DNA from: an uncultured Hyphomicrobiales bacterium
Lineage (GTDB): Bacteria; Pseudomonadota; Alphaproteobacteria; Rhizobiales; Beijerinckiaceae
DNA: 64,000 bases
Reading direction: 5' to 3'
Assembly: GCA_903931945.1 (NCBI GenBank)
Contig: CAIZEI010000098.1
Span: 1 to 64,000, forward strand
Shown here: positions 54,209 to 63,482 of the stretch, piece by piece
How positions within the stretch are numbered: the first letter of the stretch is position 1
How the letters are laid out: every line of letters starts with the position of its first letter
Notes under the pieces: model-generated
What the model saw: only the letters and a program-made list of their open reading frames with translations
What the model was told of the DNA's origin: nothing
Database searches by the model: none
Translations under genes and position numbers: made by a program

Positions 54209-55228
54209 TTGGCGTATCGAGCCGTTCGCGCTTTCGTTCTTGGCGTCTGTCTTGTTTCAACATTGGCGCGCGCGCAAACGGGCGAACCTTATTTCCACGG
54301 CAAAACAGTGTCGATCTACATCGGCTTTGGCGGCGGCGGCTCATATGATTTTTACGGACATCTGATTGCGCGGTATTTGGGCAAGCATATCGCGGGCAAT
54401 CCAAACGTCGTTGCCCAATCCATGCCTGGCGCGGGCAGTTTCAAACTGGCGAACTGGCTGACATCGCTGGCGCCAAAGGACGGCACAGCGATAGGGATTG
54501 TGTCGCAGGCTGTCGGGCTGGAAGAAGCGCTGGGCTCGCCCGGAATTCAATATCGCGCCGCCGATTTCAACTGGATCGGACGCGCGACGTCCGTCATAGA
54601 AATCATGATGACGTATAAAGATGCGCGCGCCAAAACCATTGCTGACGCGCTTAAGCGCGAAGTGCTGATCGGAGGCACAGGTCCCGGCTCCCCCTCCGAA
54701 GGCTATCCCAAATTGCTCAATGCGGGCGCGAGCACAAAATTCCGCATCGTCGCGGGCTACCCTGCCTCGGCCGATGCGCTGCTTGCGATGGAAAAGGGCG
54801 AGGTCGACGCCGCCTTCACGTCATGGGGCTCGCTCAACGCCTATCATCCCGAGTGGATTGCAGAAAAATCAGCTCATCTCCTCGTTCAGGGCGCAGTCGC
54901 GCGCACGCAGGAATTGCCCGATGTTCCGGCGGTGGGCGAACTCGGCGACACGCCCGAGAATCGTGCAATGCTCCAACTTTATGCCTCGACTGCAGACATT
55001 GGCCGTTCCTTCATAGCGCCGCCGGGGATGCCTGCCGACCGCGTGGAAACGCTTCGCGCAGCATTTACCGCCACGATGAACGATCCGGAGTTTCGCAGCG
55101 AAGTCGAAAAGGCCAAAGCCGAATTCCACCCGGCAAGCGGCGCCGAGATTCAGACGATTGTGATGAAAAACGCGCATCCGCCTGCCGAAATGATCGCAAG
55201 GATGCGAAAACTGTTGCGGCCGGACTAG
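54209..55228 (+). CDS. Bug/TctC-family periplasmic solute-binding protein
   Basis: The start is TTG 54209, five bases after GGGAGG. A Sec signal (MAYRAVRAFVLGVCLVSTLARAQ) precedes the mature start FHGKTVSIYIGFGGGGSYDFYGHLIARYLGKHI. NVVAQSMPGAGSFKLANWLTSLAPKDG and ILIGGTGPGSPSEGYPKLLN-like stretches identify the GGSYDFYG Bug subgroup shared with the genes at 11067 and 26586. It has 339 residues and should bind a small carboxylate-type ligand. It stands alone: no enzymes of an obvious pathway and no tctAB flank it. It is upstream of, and on the same strand as, the transglutaminase/DUF2126 operon, 179 bp away. Confidence 0.9.
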   Translation: MAYRAVRAFVLGVCLVSTLARAQTGEPYFHGKTVSIYIGFGGGGSYDFYGHLIARYLGKHIAGNPNVVAQSMPGAGSFKLANWLTSLAPKDGTAIGIVSQAVGLEEALGSPGIQYRAADFNWIGRATSVIEIMMTYKDARAKTIADALKREVLIGGTGPGSPSEGYPKLLNAGASTKFRIVAGYPASADALLAMEKGEVDAAFTSWGSLNAYHPEWIAEKSAHLLVQGAVARTQELPDVPAVGELGDTPENRAMLQLYASTADIGRSFIAPPGMPADRVETLRAAFTATMNDPEFRSEVEKAKAEFHPASGAEIQTIVMKNAHPPAEMIARMRKLLRPD

Positions 55229-55407
55229 GGATTCAGCAACCCCTTGCCTCGTGATGCGGAGCATCGCTGCCAGAATGGGCGCCTCTGTTCGATTTTTGTT
55301 CAAGGGGCCAAATAAAATGGCAGTCCGGCGCTGGTATAGCGATTGCTTCGCGCCCATAATGCTCTGCGCGGGACTGGTACGCGCCATCGCAACAACGGGA
55401 CGACGCT

Positions 55408-58400
55408 GTGACGATCTTCGCCGCTATCCATCATGTCACCCACTATAAATACGATCGCCCGGTCAACCTTGGGCCACAGACAATCCGGCTGCGCCCGGCC
55501 CCCCATTGCCGGACGCCTGTGCCCGCCTATTCGCTCAAGGTGACGCCTGCGCAACATTTCATCAACTGGCAGCAGGATCCGCATGGCAACTGGCTGGCGC
55601 GACTTGTGTTTCACGAGCCCGCGACCGAGTTGAAAATAGAGGTTGATCTGACCGCCGAAATGGCGGTCTACAATCCCTTCGATTTCTTTGTCGAACCCTA
55701 TGCGACGAAATTTCCCTTCGCCTATGAACCGGGCCTCAAAACCGAATTGACGCCCTATCTTGAAACCGCGCCTTGCGGGCCGCTTCTGTCGAAATACGTC
55801 GACGGCGTTGACCGCTCGGCTGCCACGACGGTCGATTTTCTGGTTGCGCTGAATGCCGCCATCCAGAAAAGCGTGCGTTATGTCATCCGGCTTGAGCCGG
55901 GCGTGCAGACGCCGGAAGAAACGCTGGAGCTCGAGTCGGGGTCATGTCGCGATTCAGCCTGGCTGCTGGTCCAGATTCTACGCCAGCTTGGTCTGGCGGC
56001 GCGATTTGTCTCCGGTTATCTCATCCAGCTCAAGGCCGACATCGATCCCATAGAAGGTCCGCTGGGAACGCGGAAGGATTTCACCGATCTGCACGCCTGG
56101 GCGGAAGTCTACATTCCTGGCGCCGGCTGGATCGGGATGGACGCGACCTCGGGCCTGTTCTGCGGCGAAGGACACCTGCCGGTCGCAGCCACGCCCCATT
56201 ACCGTTCGGCGGCGCCGATTACCGGCCTCGTCGATCCCGCCAATATCGATTTCCATTTTGAGATGAGCGTGACCCGCGTGGCTGAAGCGCCGCGCATTTC
56301 CGCGCCGTTCCCCGAAGAATCCTGGGGGGCGCTCGACCGGCTTGGCGAGCAGGTGGACGCGGACTTGAGGGCGCAGGATGTCCGCCTGACAATGGGCGGC
56401 GAGCCGACCTTCGTCTCGATCGATGATTTTGAAGCGCCGGAATGGAATATTTCGGCGGTGGGGCCGACCAAACGCGAACGGGCCGATGAACTCATCCGCC
56501 GTCTGCGTACGCGATTTGCGCCCGGTGGAATGCTGCATTACGGCCAGGGCAAATGGTATCCGGGCGAGAGCTTGCCGCGCTGGGCTTTCGCGCTCTACTG
56601 GCGGCAGGATGGCGTGCCGATCTGGAAGAACCCCGATCTCATCGCCACCGTCGCCAACGCCAGAAAGGCGGCGCGCGAGGAGGCTGAAAAGATCGCCGAT
56701 GGCGTTGCTGCGCGGCTGGGCGTGGGCCAGGAGTACGTATTGCCTGCCTATGAGGACCCTGCCCATTGGCTGGTTGAGGAAGGGAGGCTTCCGGATAATT
56801 CGGATCCACTGGATCCCAAGATCGACAATCCCGAGGAACGCGCGCGAATGATGCGCACATTCGAACGCGGCCTGACCGAGCCGACGGGATTCGTGCTGCC
56901 GGTGCAGCCCTGGAACGCCGTTGCGGCGCCACGCTGGGCGAGTGAGAAATGGCGGCTGCGGCGCGGCAAGCTTTTCCTCATGCCGGGGGATTCGCCTTTG
57001 GGTTACAGGCTCCCCCTCGGCTCGCTCCCCTGGATACCGCCAGAAGAGCGCTCATTTGGCATGTCGCGCGATCCGCTGGAAGCGCGCGGAGATCTGCCGG
57101 GAGCGGCGGAGATGGCCTATGCGATTGGCCAGCGGGTTCAGAGCGCTCCGGTCGCCGCTTCGGCGAGGCAGGAGCGAGCCGAGCAGGACATTCTTGCAGG
57201 CGCGATTCGCACGGCAATAACCGTCGAACCGCGCGACGGCGTGATTTGTGTCTTCATGCCGCCAATGGAGAGGCTGGAGGATTATCTCGATCTTCTGGCC
57301 ACAGTCGAGGCGACGGCTGAGGAAACCGGGGTGCCGGTTCATATCGAGGGCTATCCGCCGCCGCACGATCCGCGCATCAATGTTATCAAGGTGACGCCGG
57401 ACCCCGGTGTGATCGAGGTTAATATCCATCCTGCCGCCAGCTGGCGCGCCGCCGTCGATACAACCGTCGGCCTCTATGAAGAGGCGCGGCAATCGCGCCT
57501 GGGCGCAGAAAAATTCATGACGGATGGAAAGCATACCGGATCTGGGGGCGGCAATCACGTCGTGCTGGGCGGCGCTACACCGGCCGATTCGCCGTTTCTG
57601 CGCCGGCCCGATCTTCTCAAAAGCATCGTGCTCTACTGGCAGCGTCATCCGGCATTGTCATATTTTTTCTCTGGCCTGTTCATCGGCCCGACGAGTCAGG
57701 CGCCGCGTCTCGATGAAGCCCGCATGGACAGTCTTTACGAGCTTGAAATTGCTTTTGCGCTTACGCCGGGACGGGACGGCGCGCCGCCGCTGTGGCTGAT
57801 CGACCGGCTGTACCGCCACCTGTTGACGGATGTGACCGGCAATACGCACCGCGCTGAAATTTGCATCGACAAACTGTATTCGCCCGACAGTCCGACGGGG
57901 CGCCTTGGTCTTGTCGAATTTCGCGCCTTCGAGATGCCGCCCGACGCGCGCATGAGTCTTGCGCAGCAATTGCTGATCCGTGCGCTGATCGCCATGTTCT
58001 GGCGCGAACCTCAACAGGGCGGGCTGGTGCGCTGGGGGACGACCCTGCACGACCGTTTCATGCTGCCGCATTTTGTCTGGCAGGATTTTCGCGATGTCCT
58101 GAATGATTTGGGCAGGGCGGGCTATGCGTTCGATCCTGCATGGTTTGAAGCGCAACTGCAATTCCGTTTTCCTGTGTTCGGCGCTGTGACGCATGGCGGC
58201 GTCGAGATGGAAATCCGCCAGGCTCTGGAACCATGGCATGTTATGGGCGAGGAAGGCGCGCCCGGGGGATCGGTGCGATATGTCGATAGCGCCGTGGAGC
58301 GATTGCAGGTTCGAGCCAGCGGCCTCGTGCCGGGACGCCACGAAATCGCCTGCAATGGACGCAGGATGCCGATGACGTCGACCGGTCTATCGGGCGAGGC

Positions 58401-58716
58401 GGTGGCGGGCCTGCGTTTCAAGGCCTGGCAGCCGCCATCGGGCCTGCATCCCACGATTCCTGTGCAGGCGCCTCTGACGTTCGATATCGTCGATACCTGG
58501 ACCGGCCGCTCTCTTGGCGGTTGCGTTTATCATGTCAGCCATCCCGGCGGTCGCAGTCATGACACGTTCCCGGTGAATAGTTACGAAGCTGAGGCCCGAC
58601 GGCTGGCGCGTTTCCAGAAACACGGCCATACTCCGGGGCCACTTACCCTGCCCCCTGAACAGACGTCGGCGGAGTTTCCGTTGACGCTGGATTTGAGGCG
58701 ACCCGCCGCCCTGTGA
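55408..58716 (+). CDS. Transglutaminase-like domain fused to DUF2126
   Basis: The 1102-residue protein starts at GTG 55408. Residues 1-90 form the bacterial transglutaminase N-terminal beta domain ([27 protein letters not shown]). Residues about 150-250 are the transglutaminase-like core with a complete triad: Cys180 in [13 protein letters not shown], His229 in [11 protein letters not shown] and Asp245 in WIGMDATSG. The rest is DUF2126, with [48 protein letters not shown] and [20 protein letters not shown]. The core probably acts as a peptidase or acyltransferase. It is the first of three closely spaced genes with ATP-grasp/alpha-E and a second transglutaminase. Confidence 0.93.
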   Translation: MTIFAAIHHVTHYKYDRPVNLGPQTIRLRPAPHCRTPVPAYSLKVTPAQHFINWQQDPHGNWLARLVFHEPATELKIEVDLTAEMAVYNPFDFFVEPYATKFPFAYEPGLKTELTPYLETAPCGPLLSKYVDGVDRSAATTVDFLVALNAAIQKSVRYVIRLEPGVQTPEETLELESGSCRDSAWLLVQILRQLGLAARFVSGYLIQLKADIDPIEGPLGTRKDFTDLHAWAEVYIPGAGWIGMDATSGLFCGEGHLPVAATPHYRSAAPITGLVDPANIDFHFEMSVTRVAEAPRISAPFPEESWGALDRLGEQVDADLRAQDVRLTMGGEPTFVSIDDFEAPEWNISAVGPTKRERADELIRRLRTRFAPGGMLHYGQGKWYPGESLPRWAFALYWRQDGVPIWKNPDLIATVANARKAAREEAEKIADGVAARLGVGQEYVLPAYEDPAHWLVEEGRLPDNSDPLDPKIDNPEERARMMRTFERGLTEPTGFVLPVQPWNAVAAPRWASEKWRLRRGKLFLMPGDSPLGYRLPLGSLPWIPPEERSFGMSRDPLEARGDLPGAAEMAYAIGQRVQSAPVAASARQERAEQDILAGAIRTAITVEPRDGVICVFMPPMERLEDYLDLLATVEATAEETGVPVHIEGYPPPHDPRINVIKVTPDPGVIEVNIHPAASWRAAVDTTVGLYEEARQSRLGAEKFMTDGKHTGSGGGNHVVLGGATPADSPFLRRPDLLKSIVLYWQRHPALSYFFSGLFIGPTSQAPRLDEARMDSLYELEIAFALTPGRDGAPPLWLIDRLYRHLLTDVTGNTHRAEICIDKLYSPDSPTGRLGLVEFRAFEMPPDARMSLAQQLLIRALIAMFWREPQQGGLVRWGTTLHDRFMLPHFVWQDFRDVLNDLGRAGYAFDPAWFEAQLQFRFPVFGAVTHGGVEMEIRQALEPWHVMGEEGAPGGSVRYVDSAVERLQVRASGLVPGRHEIACNGRRMPMTSTGLSGEAVAGLRFKAWQPPSGLHPTIPVQAPLTFDIVDTWTGRSLGGCVYHVSHPGGRSHDTFPVNSYEAEARRLARFQKHGHTPGPLTLPPEQTSAEFPLTLDLRRPAAL

Positions 58717-58723
58717 GAATTGT

Positions 58724-61237
58724 ATGCCCGCCGCCAGCCAGACCAGACCTGACACAGCAAAGGGAGAGCGGCTGCAAACCCTTATCGCAGGATATCGGTC
58801 GTTGCCGGGCGTCCCCGACGAATTTGTCGACGTGGACGGGCGTCCGCGCGATCATTGGATGCGGTTTCTCGACGCGCTTGCTGGCATGGCGCCTGAGGAT
58901 ATCGCCAACCGTTTTGCCAACGCCGACCGGCATATCCGCGATAGCGGCGTTTCCTACAAAGCCTTTGGCGAGACAAGGGAACGGTCCTGGCCGTTAAGCC
59001 ATATCCCCCTGTTGATTGACGAATCGGAGTGGCGGCGGATCGAAAGAGGCGTCGAGCAGCGTGTCCGGTTGCTGGAACATTTGCTGGCCGATATTTACGG
59101 CGGCGGACGGCTTGTCCGAGACGGGATTGTGCCGGCGACCGCCATTACGGGCAGTCCCGATTATCTACATCCCCTGAACGGCGTGACGCCGCCGGGAGGA
59201 CGATTCCTGCATTTTTACGCTGTCGATATCGGTCGTGGCCCTGACGGGCGCTGGTGGGTGCTGGGCGACCGCACGCAGGCTCCGTCTGGCAGCGGCTATG
59301 CTCTTACCAACCGTCTGGTCCTCTCGCGCGCGTTTCCGCGCCTTTACCGCGATATGAATGTCGAGCGGCTCGCGCCCTTTTTTCAGGGCTTTCGCTCGGG
59401 ACTTGCCGCTGTCGCCCGGCGCGCCGATCCCCGGATTTGCCTGCTGACGCCCGGACCACACAGCGAGACCTATTTCGAGCAGGCCTATCTTGCGCGCTAT
59501 CTCGGCTTTTTGCTGGTCGAGGGCGGCGATCTTACCATGCGCGACGGAGAGGTGCATATACGCACGATCGCCGGGCTGAAGCGCGCCGATGTTTTGTTGC
59601 GGCGCATCGATTCTGATTTTGCCGATCCACTCGAGTTGAACGCCAATTCACAGCTTGGGGTGCCGGGGCTCGTCGAGGCGTTGCGCGAAGGCGGCGTTGT
59701 CATCGCCAACGCTTTGGGCTCGGGCGTACTGGAAGCGCCAGCGTTGATGAGTTTTATGCCGTCGATTGCGCGGCATATTCTGGGCGAAGACCTCGAAATG
59801 CCCAATATCGCGACCTGGTGGTGCGGCCAGAAGGCCGCGCGCGACGAGACAGTTAGCAATATTGGCGCGATGACCATTGCTGGCGCTTTTGGCAATCCCG
59901 TTCTTGGCCGCCCGCCTGGACAACCGGTGGTTGGGGAGACGCTGGATCCGGCTGAAAGCCAGCGGTTGATCGAACAAATCAATGCGCGCGGCGTTGATTT
60001 TGTCGGGCAGGAGGTTGTGCGTCTGTCCACAACGCCGGTCCTGAATGACGGTCGTTTGACGCCTCGGCCTTTTGTCCTGCGCGTCTATGCAGCGGCGACG
60101 CCCGATGGCTGGAAAATCATGCCGGGCGGTTTTGCGCGTATCTCCGATCGCACCGATGTGCTTGCGGTGTCGATGGGCGAAGGCGTGCAATCGGCGGATG
60201 TCTGGATGATTGCCGACAAGCCGGTGGTCATGTCCACCCTGTTGCCGAGTGAAGATAAAATCCGCATCCGACGCATTATGGGCAATCTGCCCAGCCGCGC
60301 CGCTGACAATCTGTTCTGGCTTGGGCGCTATCTGGAGCGCGTCGAGGCTACGCTCCGGCTGATCCGCTGTCTGGCTGGTCGTTTGCTGGATACCGGTTCC
60401 CCGGCTGATGCGCAGGACCTCGCCAGCCTCAAGGGTTTGCTTGGCTCCAATGGAGCGGCGCCATTCAAGGAGGCGCAGTCCCTGCCTGCGCTGCAACTTG
60501 CCGCAACGGCTCTCCACAGCGCCAGCGACTATGGATCGGCGTTTTCGCTGGCGCGTTCGGCGAAGCGGGCCGCCTCCTCGATCCGTGAGCGGTTGTCGCC
60601 TGACACATGGCGATTGATCGATTTGCTGCAAATGCGGCTCAGCGTCAGCCCGGATGCGCCGTTGACCGAAGCCGACGCCTATGAGACCGCCGATGGCGCT
60701 CTCAGGGTGCTGGCGTCGATTTCCGGTTTCGCGCAAGAGAATATGAACAGGGCGGCAGGGTGGCGGTTTTTCGAATCAGGTCGGCGCATCGAGCGCGGCG
60801 TCAACGCATGCCGGCTGGCGCGCAATTTTGCGCGATCGTCCTCGCCTGCCGAAGACCTCGATATCCTGCTTGACCTTGTCGATTCGCAGATTACATATCG
60901 TTCCCGCTATCTTATGGGGGTGGCGTTGCGCCCGGTGCGCGATATTGTTTTACTCGATCCGTTCAATCCACGGTCTCTCGCTTTCCAGATCGAGCGCATC
61001 AAGGAGCATCTTGAAAGTCTGCCGGCGCTCAATGAAGATGGAATGCTGGAATTGCCGCGTAAACTCGTGGTCCGGCTTGCGGCGGATGTCGCTGTCGCCG
61101 AGGCGCAGGCGCTCAACAAGGATACAATTCTGGGTTTCGAGCAAAAATTGATGGCGCTGGCGGATGCGATCGCAGCCCGCTTTTTTCTGCAGGGTCCCCA
61201 TGCTGTTCATGCGGACAAGATGAGTGGCCTCGCGTGA
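58724..61237 (+). CDS. Circularly permuted ATP-grasp fused to alpha-E domain
   Basis: This 837-residue fusion starts at ATG 58724, eight bases after the DUF2126 gene. Residues about 70-490 are a circularly permuted type 2 ATP-grasp (LLEHLLADIYGGGRLVRDG, YAVDIGRGPDGRWWVLGDRTQAPSGSGYAL, LLTPGPHSETYFEQAYLARYLGF, SQLGVPGLVEALREGGVVIANALGSG). Residues about 520-830 are alpha-E/DUF403, an all-helical domain opening with LPSRAADNLFWLGRYLERVEAT. The two are usually separate genes. The ATP-grasp is expected to make an amide bond through an acyl-phosphate. Its stop overlaps the next start by ATGA. Confidence 0.93.
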   Translation: MPAASQTRPDTAKGERLQTLIAGYRSLPGVPDEFVDVDGRPRDHWMRFLDALAGMAPEDIANRFANADRHIRDSGVSYKAFGETRERSWPLSHIPLLIDESEWRRIERGVEQRVRLLEHLLADIYGGGRLVRDGIVPATAITGSPDYLHPLNGVTPPGGRFLHFYAVDIGRGPDGRWWVLGDRTQAPSGSGYALTNRLVLSRAFPRLYRDMNVERLAPFFQGFRSGLAAVARRADPRICLLTPGPHSETYFEQAYLARYLGFLLVEGGDLTMRDGEVHIRTIAGLKRADVLLRRIDSDFADPLELNANSQLGVPGLVEALREGGVVIANALGSGVLEAPALMSFMPSIARHILGEDLEMPNIATWWCGQKAARDETVSNIGAMTIAGAFGNPVLGRPPGQPVVGETLDPAESQRLIEQINARGVDFVGQEVVRLSTTPVLNDGRLTPRPFVLRVYAAATPDGWKIMPGGFARISDRTDVLAVSMGEGVQSADVWMIADKPVVMSTLLPSEDKIRIRRIMGNLPSRAADNLFWLGRYLERVEATLRLIRCLAGRLLDTGSPADAQDLASLKGLLGSNGAAPFKEAQSLPALQLAATALHSASDYGSAFSLARSAKRAASSIRERLSPDTWRLIDLLQMRLSVSPDAPLTEADAYETADGALRVLASISGFAQENMNRAAGWRFFESGRRIERGVNACRLARNFARSSSPAEDLDILLDLVDSQITYRSRYLMGVALRPVRDIVLLDPFNPRSLAFQIERIKEHLESLPALNEDGMLELPRKLVVRLAADVAVAEAQALNKDTILGFEQKLMALADAIAARFFLQGPHAVHADKMSGLA

Positions 61238-62112
61238 TCTATGACATCCGCCATATCACGACCTATGAATACGGCGCGCCGATCACTTTCTCGCATTGTG
61301 CGCTGCATCTGCTGCCAGTCGATGGCCCCGGACAGACTGTGCTGCAATCCGCGCTGACAATTACTCCGCCGCCTGCCTTGACTGAAGACCGGACCTGCTT
61401 TTTTGGCAACCGGGTGACGTCAATCACCATTGAGAAGACTCATCGCGAACTGAAAATCGAGGCACGATCCAGCATTGACGTAAACCGGGCGCAGAACCCC
61501 ATTGCAGCGCTCACAATGCCCTGGGAAGATGTGCGCGAAGCGGCGTTCGCTGTCGATGACCTTTCTTCGGCGTCGCCCGCGCATTTCCTCCATCCGAGCC
61601 GTTTTGTGCCGCGCTTCCAGCCTGCAGCCGATTATGCGATGCAAAGCCTGCATCCGGGCCGGCCGGCGCTGGAGGCCGCGATCGAATTGATGCAGCGCAT
61701 TCGCGCCGATTTCAAATACGACCCCAAAGCAACGCTTGTTTCAACGCCGCTCTCCGAGGCCTTTGAGAAGCGCCGCGGCGTTTGTCAGGATTTTGCCCAT
61801 ATTATGATCGCCGGGCTGCGCGGCGTCGGACTGCCAGCCGCCTATATTTCCGGCTATCTGCGGACGATTCCGCCTGCGGGTAAGCCGCGGCTTGAAGGCG
61901 CAGACGCCACGCACGCCTGGGTGCTGTTCTGGTGCGGGCCCGATTTTGGCTGGATCGGACTTGATCCAACCAACGCTATCGCGATGGGCAATGATCATAT
62001 CGTGTTGGCGCGCGGGCGCGATTACGCGGACATTTCACCAGTCGCAGGCATTGTGCTGGGTTCGGGCGAGCAGCAGGTCGACGTCAAGGTCGATGTGATC
62101 GAGAGAGTCTAG
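61234..62112 (+). CDS. Transglutaminase-like family protein
   Basis: The 292-residue protein has the bacterial transglutaminase N-terminal domain (IYDIRHITTYEYGAPITFSHCALHLLPV) and a core with catalytic Cys184 in RRGVCQDFAHIMIAGLRGVGLPAAYISGYL, His227 in DATHAWVLFWCG and Asp244 in WIGLDPTNAI. GRDYADISPVAGIVLG near the end is typical of the group found beside alpha-E and ATP-grasp genes. It is cytoplasmic, as no signal is visible. Translation is coupled to the ATP-grasp/alpha-E gene by a four-base overlap. It is a paralogue of the N-terminal part of the 55408 protein. Confidence 0.94.
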   Translation: MIYDIRHITTYEYGAPITFSHCALHLLPVDGPGQTVLQSALTITPPPALTEDRTCFFGNRVTSITIEKTHRELKIEARSSIDVNRAQNPIAALTMPWEDVREAAFAVDDLSSASPAHFLHPSRFVPRFQPAADYAMQSLHPGRPALEAAIELMQRIRADFKYDPKATLVSTPLSEAFEKRRGVCQDFAHIMIAGLRGVGLPAAYISGYLRTIPPAGKPRLEGADATHAWVLFWCGPDFGWIGLDPTNAIAMGNDHIVLARGRDYADISPVAGIVLGSGEQQVDVKVDVIERV

Positions 62113-62202
62113 CCAAGCGGCGCGACCGCCAGGAACTCCTGGAAATGCAAATCCGATCCGCCCTTCGGCGCCAACGGTATGCGAAAGGAGCAACCTTTAT
62201 CC

Positions 62203-63180
62203 CTACGGTTGGCAGGGCGCGCTATTTTTCCCATGACCGGCAAAGACAAACTCCGCGCGCAGCGGGAAATGCGTGGACCCGCCGTAGTCGGCAACAACGT
62301 CTGCATGTCGCGCTGTAAACGGGCGGGATGTCAGGAGATAATCGATCCGCAGCAGCGGCCCCAACGCGCCAAATCTCCGGCCAGGCGCGGCAAAGGTCGC
62401 GCCAAAACCAAAACCGGCGGACGCGAAGGCGTCATCGAAACGATCGGTAAGCGCCATGGCCGGTTCGGAAAGCGGACCCGCGTTGAGATCGGCGCCGATC
62501 ATGACCGGAGCGCCGACGGCTGCGAGCGCATCGCCCATTTTCTGCAGCAAGACCGCCGGCGCATTGTCATGGTGATCGCGGGATCCGATTGTGCTCGCCA
62601 ATGTGACCGCTTGGCCTTCAATCTGCGCCGTTGCGGAAAGAAACATTGCGCCGTGGCGGCCGGATAGGGGAAATCGCGACAGGATTGTCAAATTTGCGTC
62701 AGGCGCAAAGGCCGTTTGATATCCGGCAAAGGCGGGCGCCGCGAGGATCAGGTTGGCGAGCGCTTCGGGGCGCACGGTTTCCTCAAGAAATACAATATCG
62801 GCGGGGTGGGCAATCACGACAGGCGCGATGAGCGCTTCAGTCGGGCCGCGGGTCAATTTGGTATTGAAGGTCAATGCGGACAGGACGCAGCCCTGCGGCG
62901 GCGACGCAAGATCGGGCAAGAATTGCGGGGCGGTAGGCGCCAGCAGGCCCGCGCCGGCAAGCCCCCAGACCGCTGCGCCCCATCGCGCCTGCCTGGCGAA
63001 ACCCATCGCCGCCACCGCAAGCGCTGCAAGGCCCAGGAGATGTGCGCCATGCGCCAGCCAGTTCCATTCCAGCGCAACCATGCTCATGCAGACCAGCGCG
63101 GCGCAGGCGAAAAAGAAACTGCGCGCGGAAGCCCTCTGATTTGCGCTGCGCCGTAACCGCGTCATGCCTCGTCTGACCAT
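62203..63180 (-). CDS. Membrane-anchored endonuclease/exonuclease/phosphatase (EEP) family protein
   Basis: From ATG 63180 the protein has 325 residues; a TTG at 63213 and an ATG at 63165 are alternatives, none with a clear ribosome-binding site. A basic N-terminus (RRGMTRLRRSANQRASARS) precedes about three membrane helices (FFFACAALVCMSMVALEW onward). The EEP fold follows: LTFNTKLTRGP (first Asn), ADIVFLEETVRPEAL (catalytic Glu), MIGADLNAGPLSEPAM (Asp-Asn) and YGGSTHFPLRAEF (catalytic His; the usual SDHxP reads STHFP). Members cut nucleic acids or phosphate esters on the periplasmic side. It is convergent with the transglutaminase operon. Confidence 0.85.
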   Translation of the reverse strand: MVRRGMTRLRRSANQRASARSFFFACAALVCMSMVALEWNWLAHGAHLLGLAALAVAAMGFARQARWGAAVWGLAGAGLLAPTAPQFLPDLASPPQGCVLSALTFNTKLTRGPTEALIAPVVIAHPADIVFLEETVRPEALANLILAAPAFAGYQTAFAPDANLTILSRFPLSGRHGAMFLSATAQIEGQAVTLASTIGSRDHHDNAPAVLLQKMGDALAAVGAPVMIGADLNAGPLSEPAMALTDRFDDAFASAGFGFGATFAAPGRRFGALGPLLRIDYLLTSRPFTARHADVVADYGGSTHFPLRAEFVFAGHGKNSAPCQP

Positions 63181-63482
63181 CGAAGAGGAATCGGTCGTTT
63201 CATCCTTCTGCAACTCCCGAACGGCATTGCCTTGTGTTTTCGCGCCTGACGCCTATCCACGCTTGTCTCGCGCATAAAGCCCCGACGGTCGATTTTCAAT
63301 TGAATATGTCGTTCGGACCTTTGCTGGCGACGTTGTCCTGCAATCGTTGAAAGTTCTCGTTTAAGCAATTTGAATGATTCCTATCCAGTCGATAAACAGG
63401 CAGGAACGTACATTGCGTTGTTTACATTCGTTAATTTTCTGATTTAATGTTCTAAAGTTAAAGGCGATTCGGAGCGACTGCC
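63181..63482. other. Intergenic region between EEP gene and WecG-like gene
   Basis: About 300 bp with no supported gene. Its right half is AT-rich and holds the probable promoter of the WecG-like gene (listed separately) and a CGGAG ribosome-binding site near 63472. The left half must contain the promoter of the leftward EEP gene, which I could not fix. Confidence 0.4.
63421..63448 (+). promoter_or_regulatory. Candidate sigma-70 promoter of the WecG-like gene
   Basis: TTTACA (63421-63426) and TTTAAT (63443-63448) are separated by 16 bp, each five of six matches to the -35 and -10 consensus. They lie in the AT-rich stretch 35 bp before the ATG at 63483. This is one of the best promoter-like sequences in the window. 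Confidence 0.45.
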
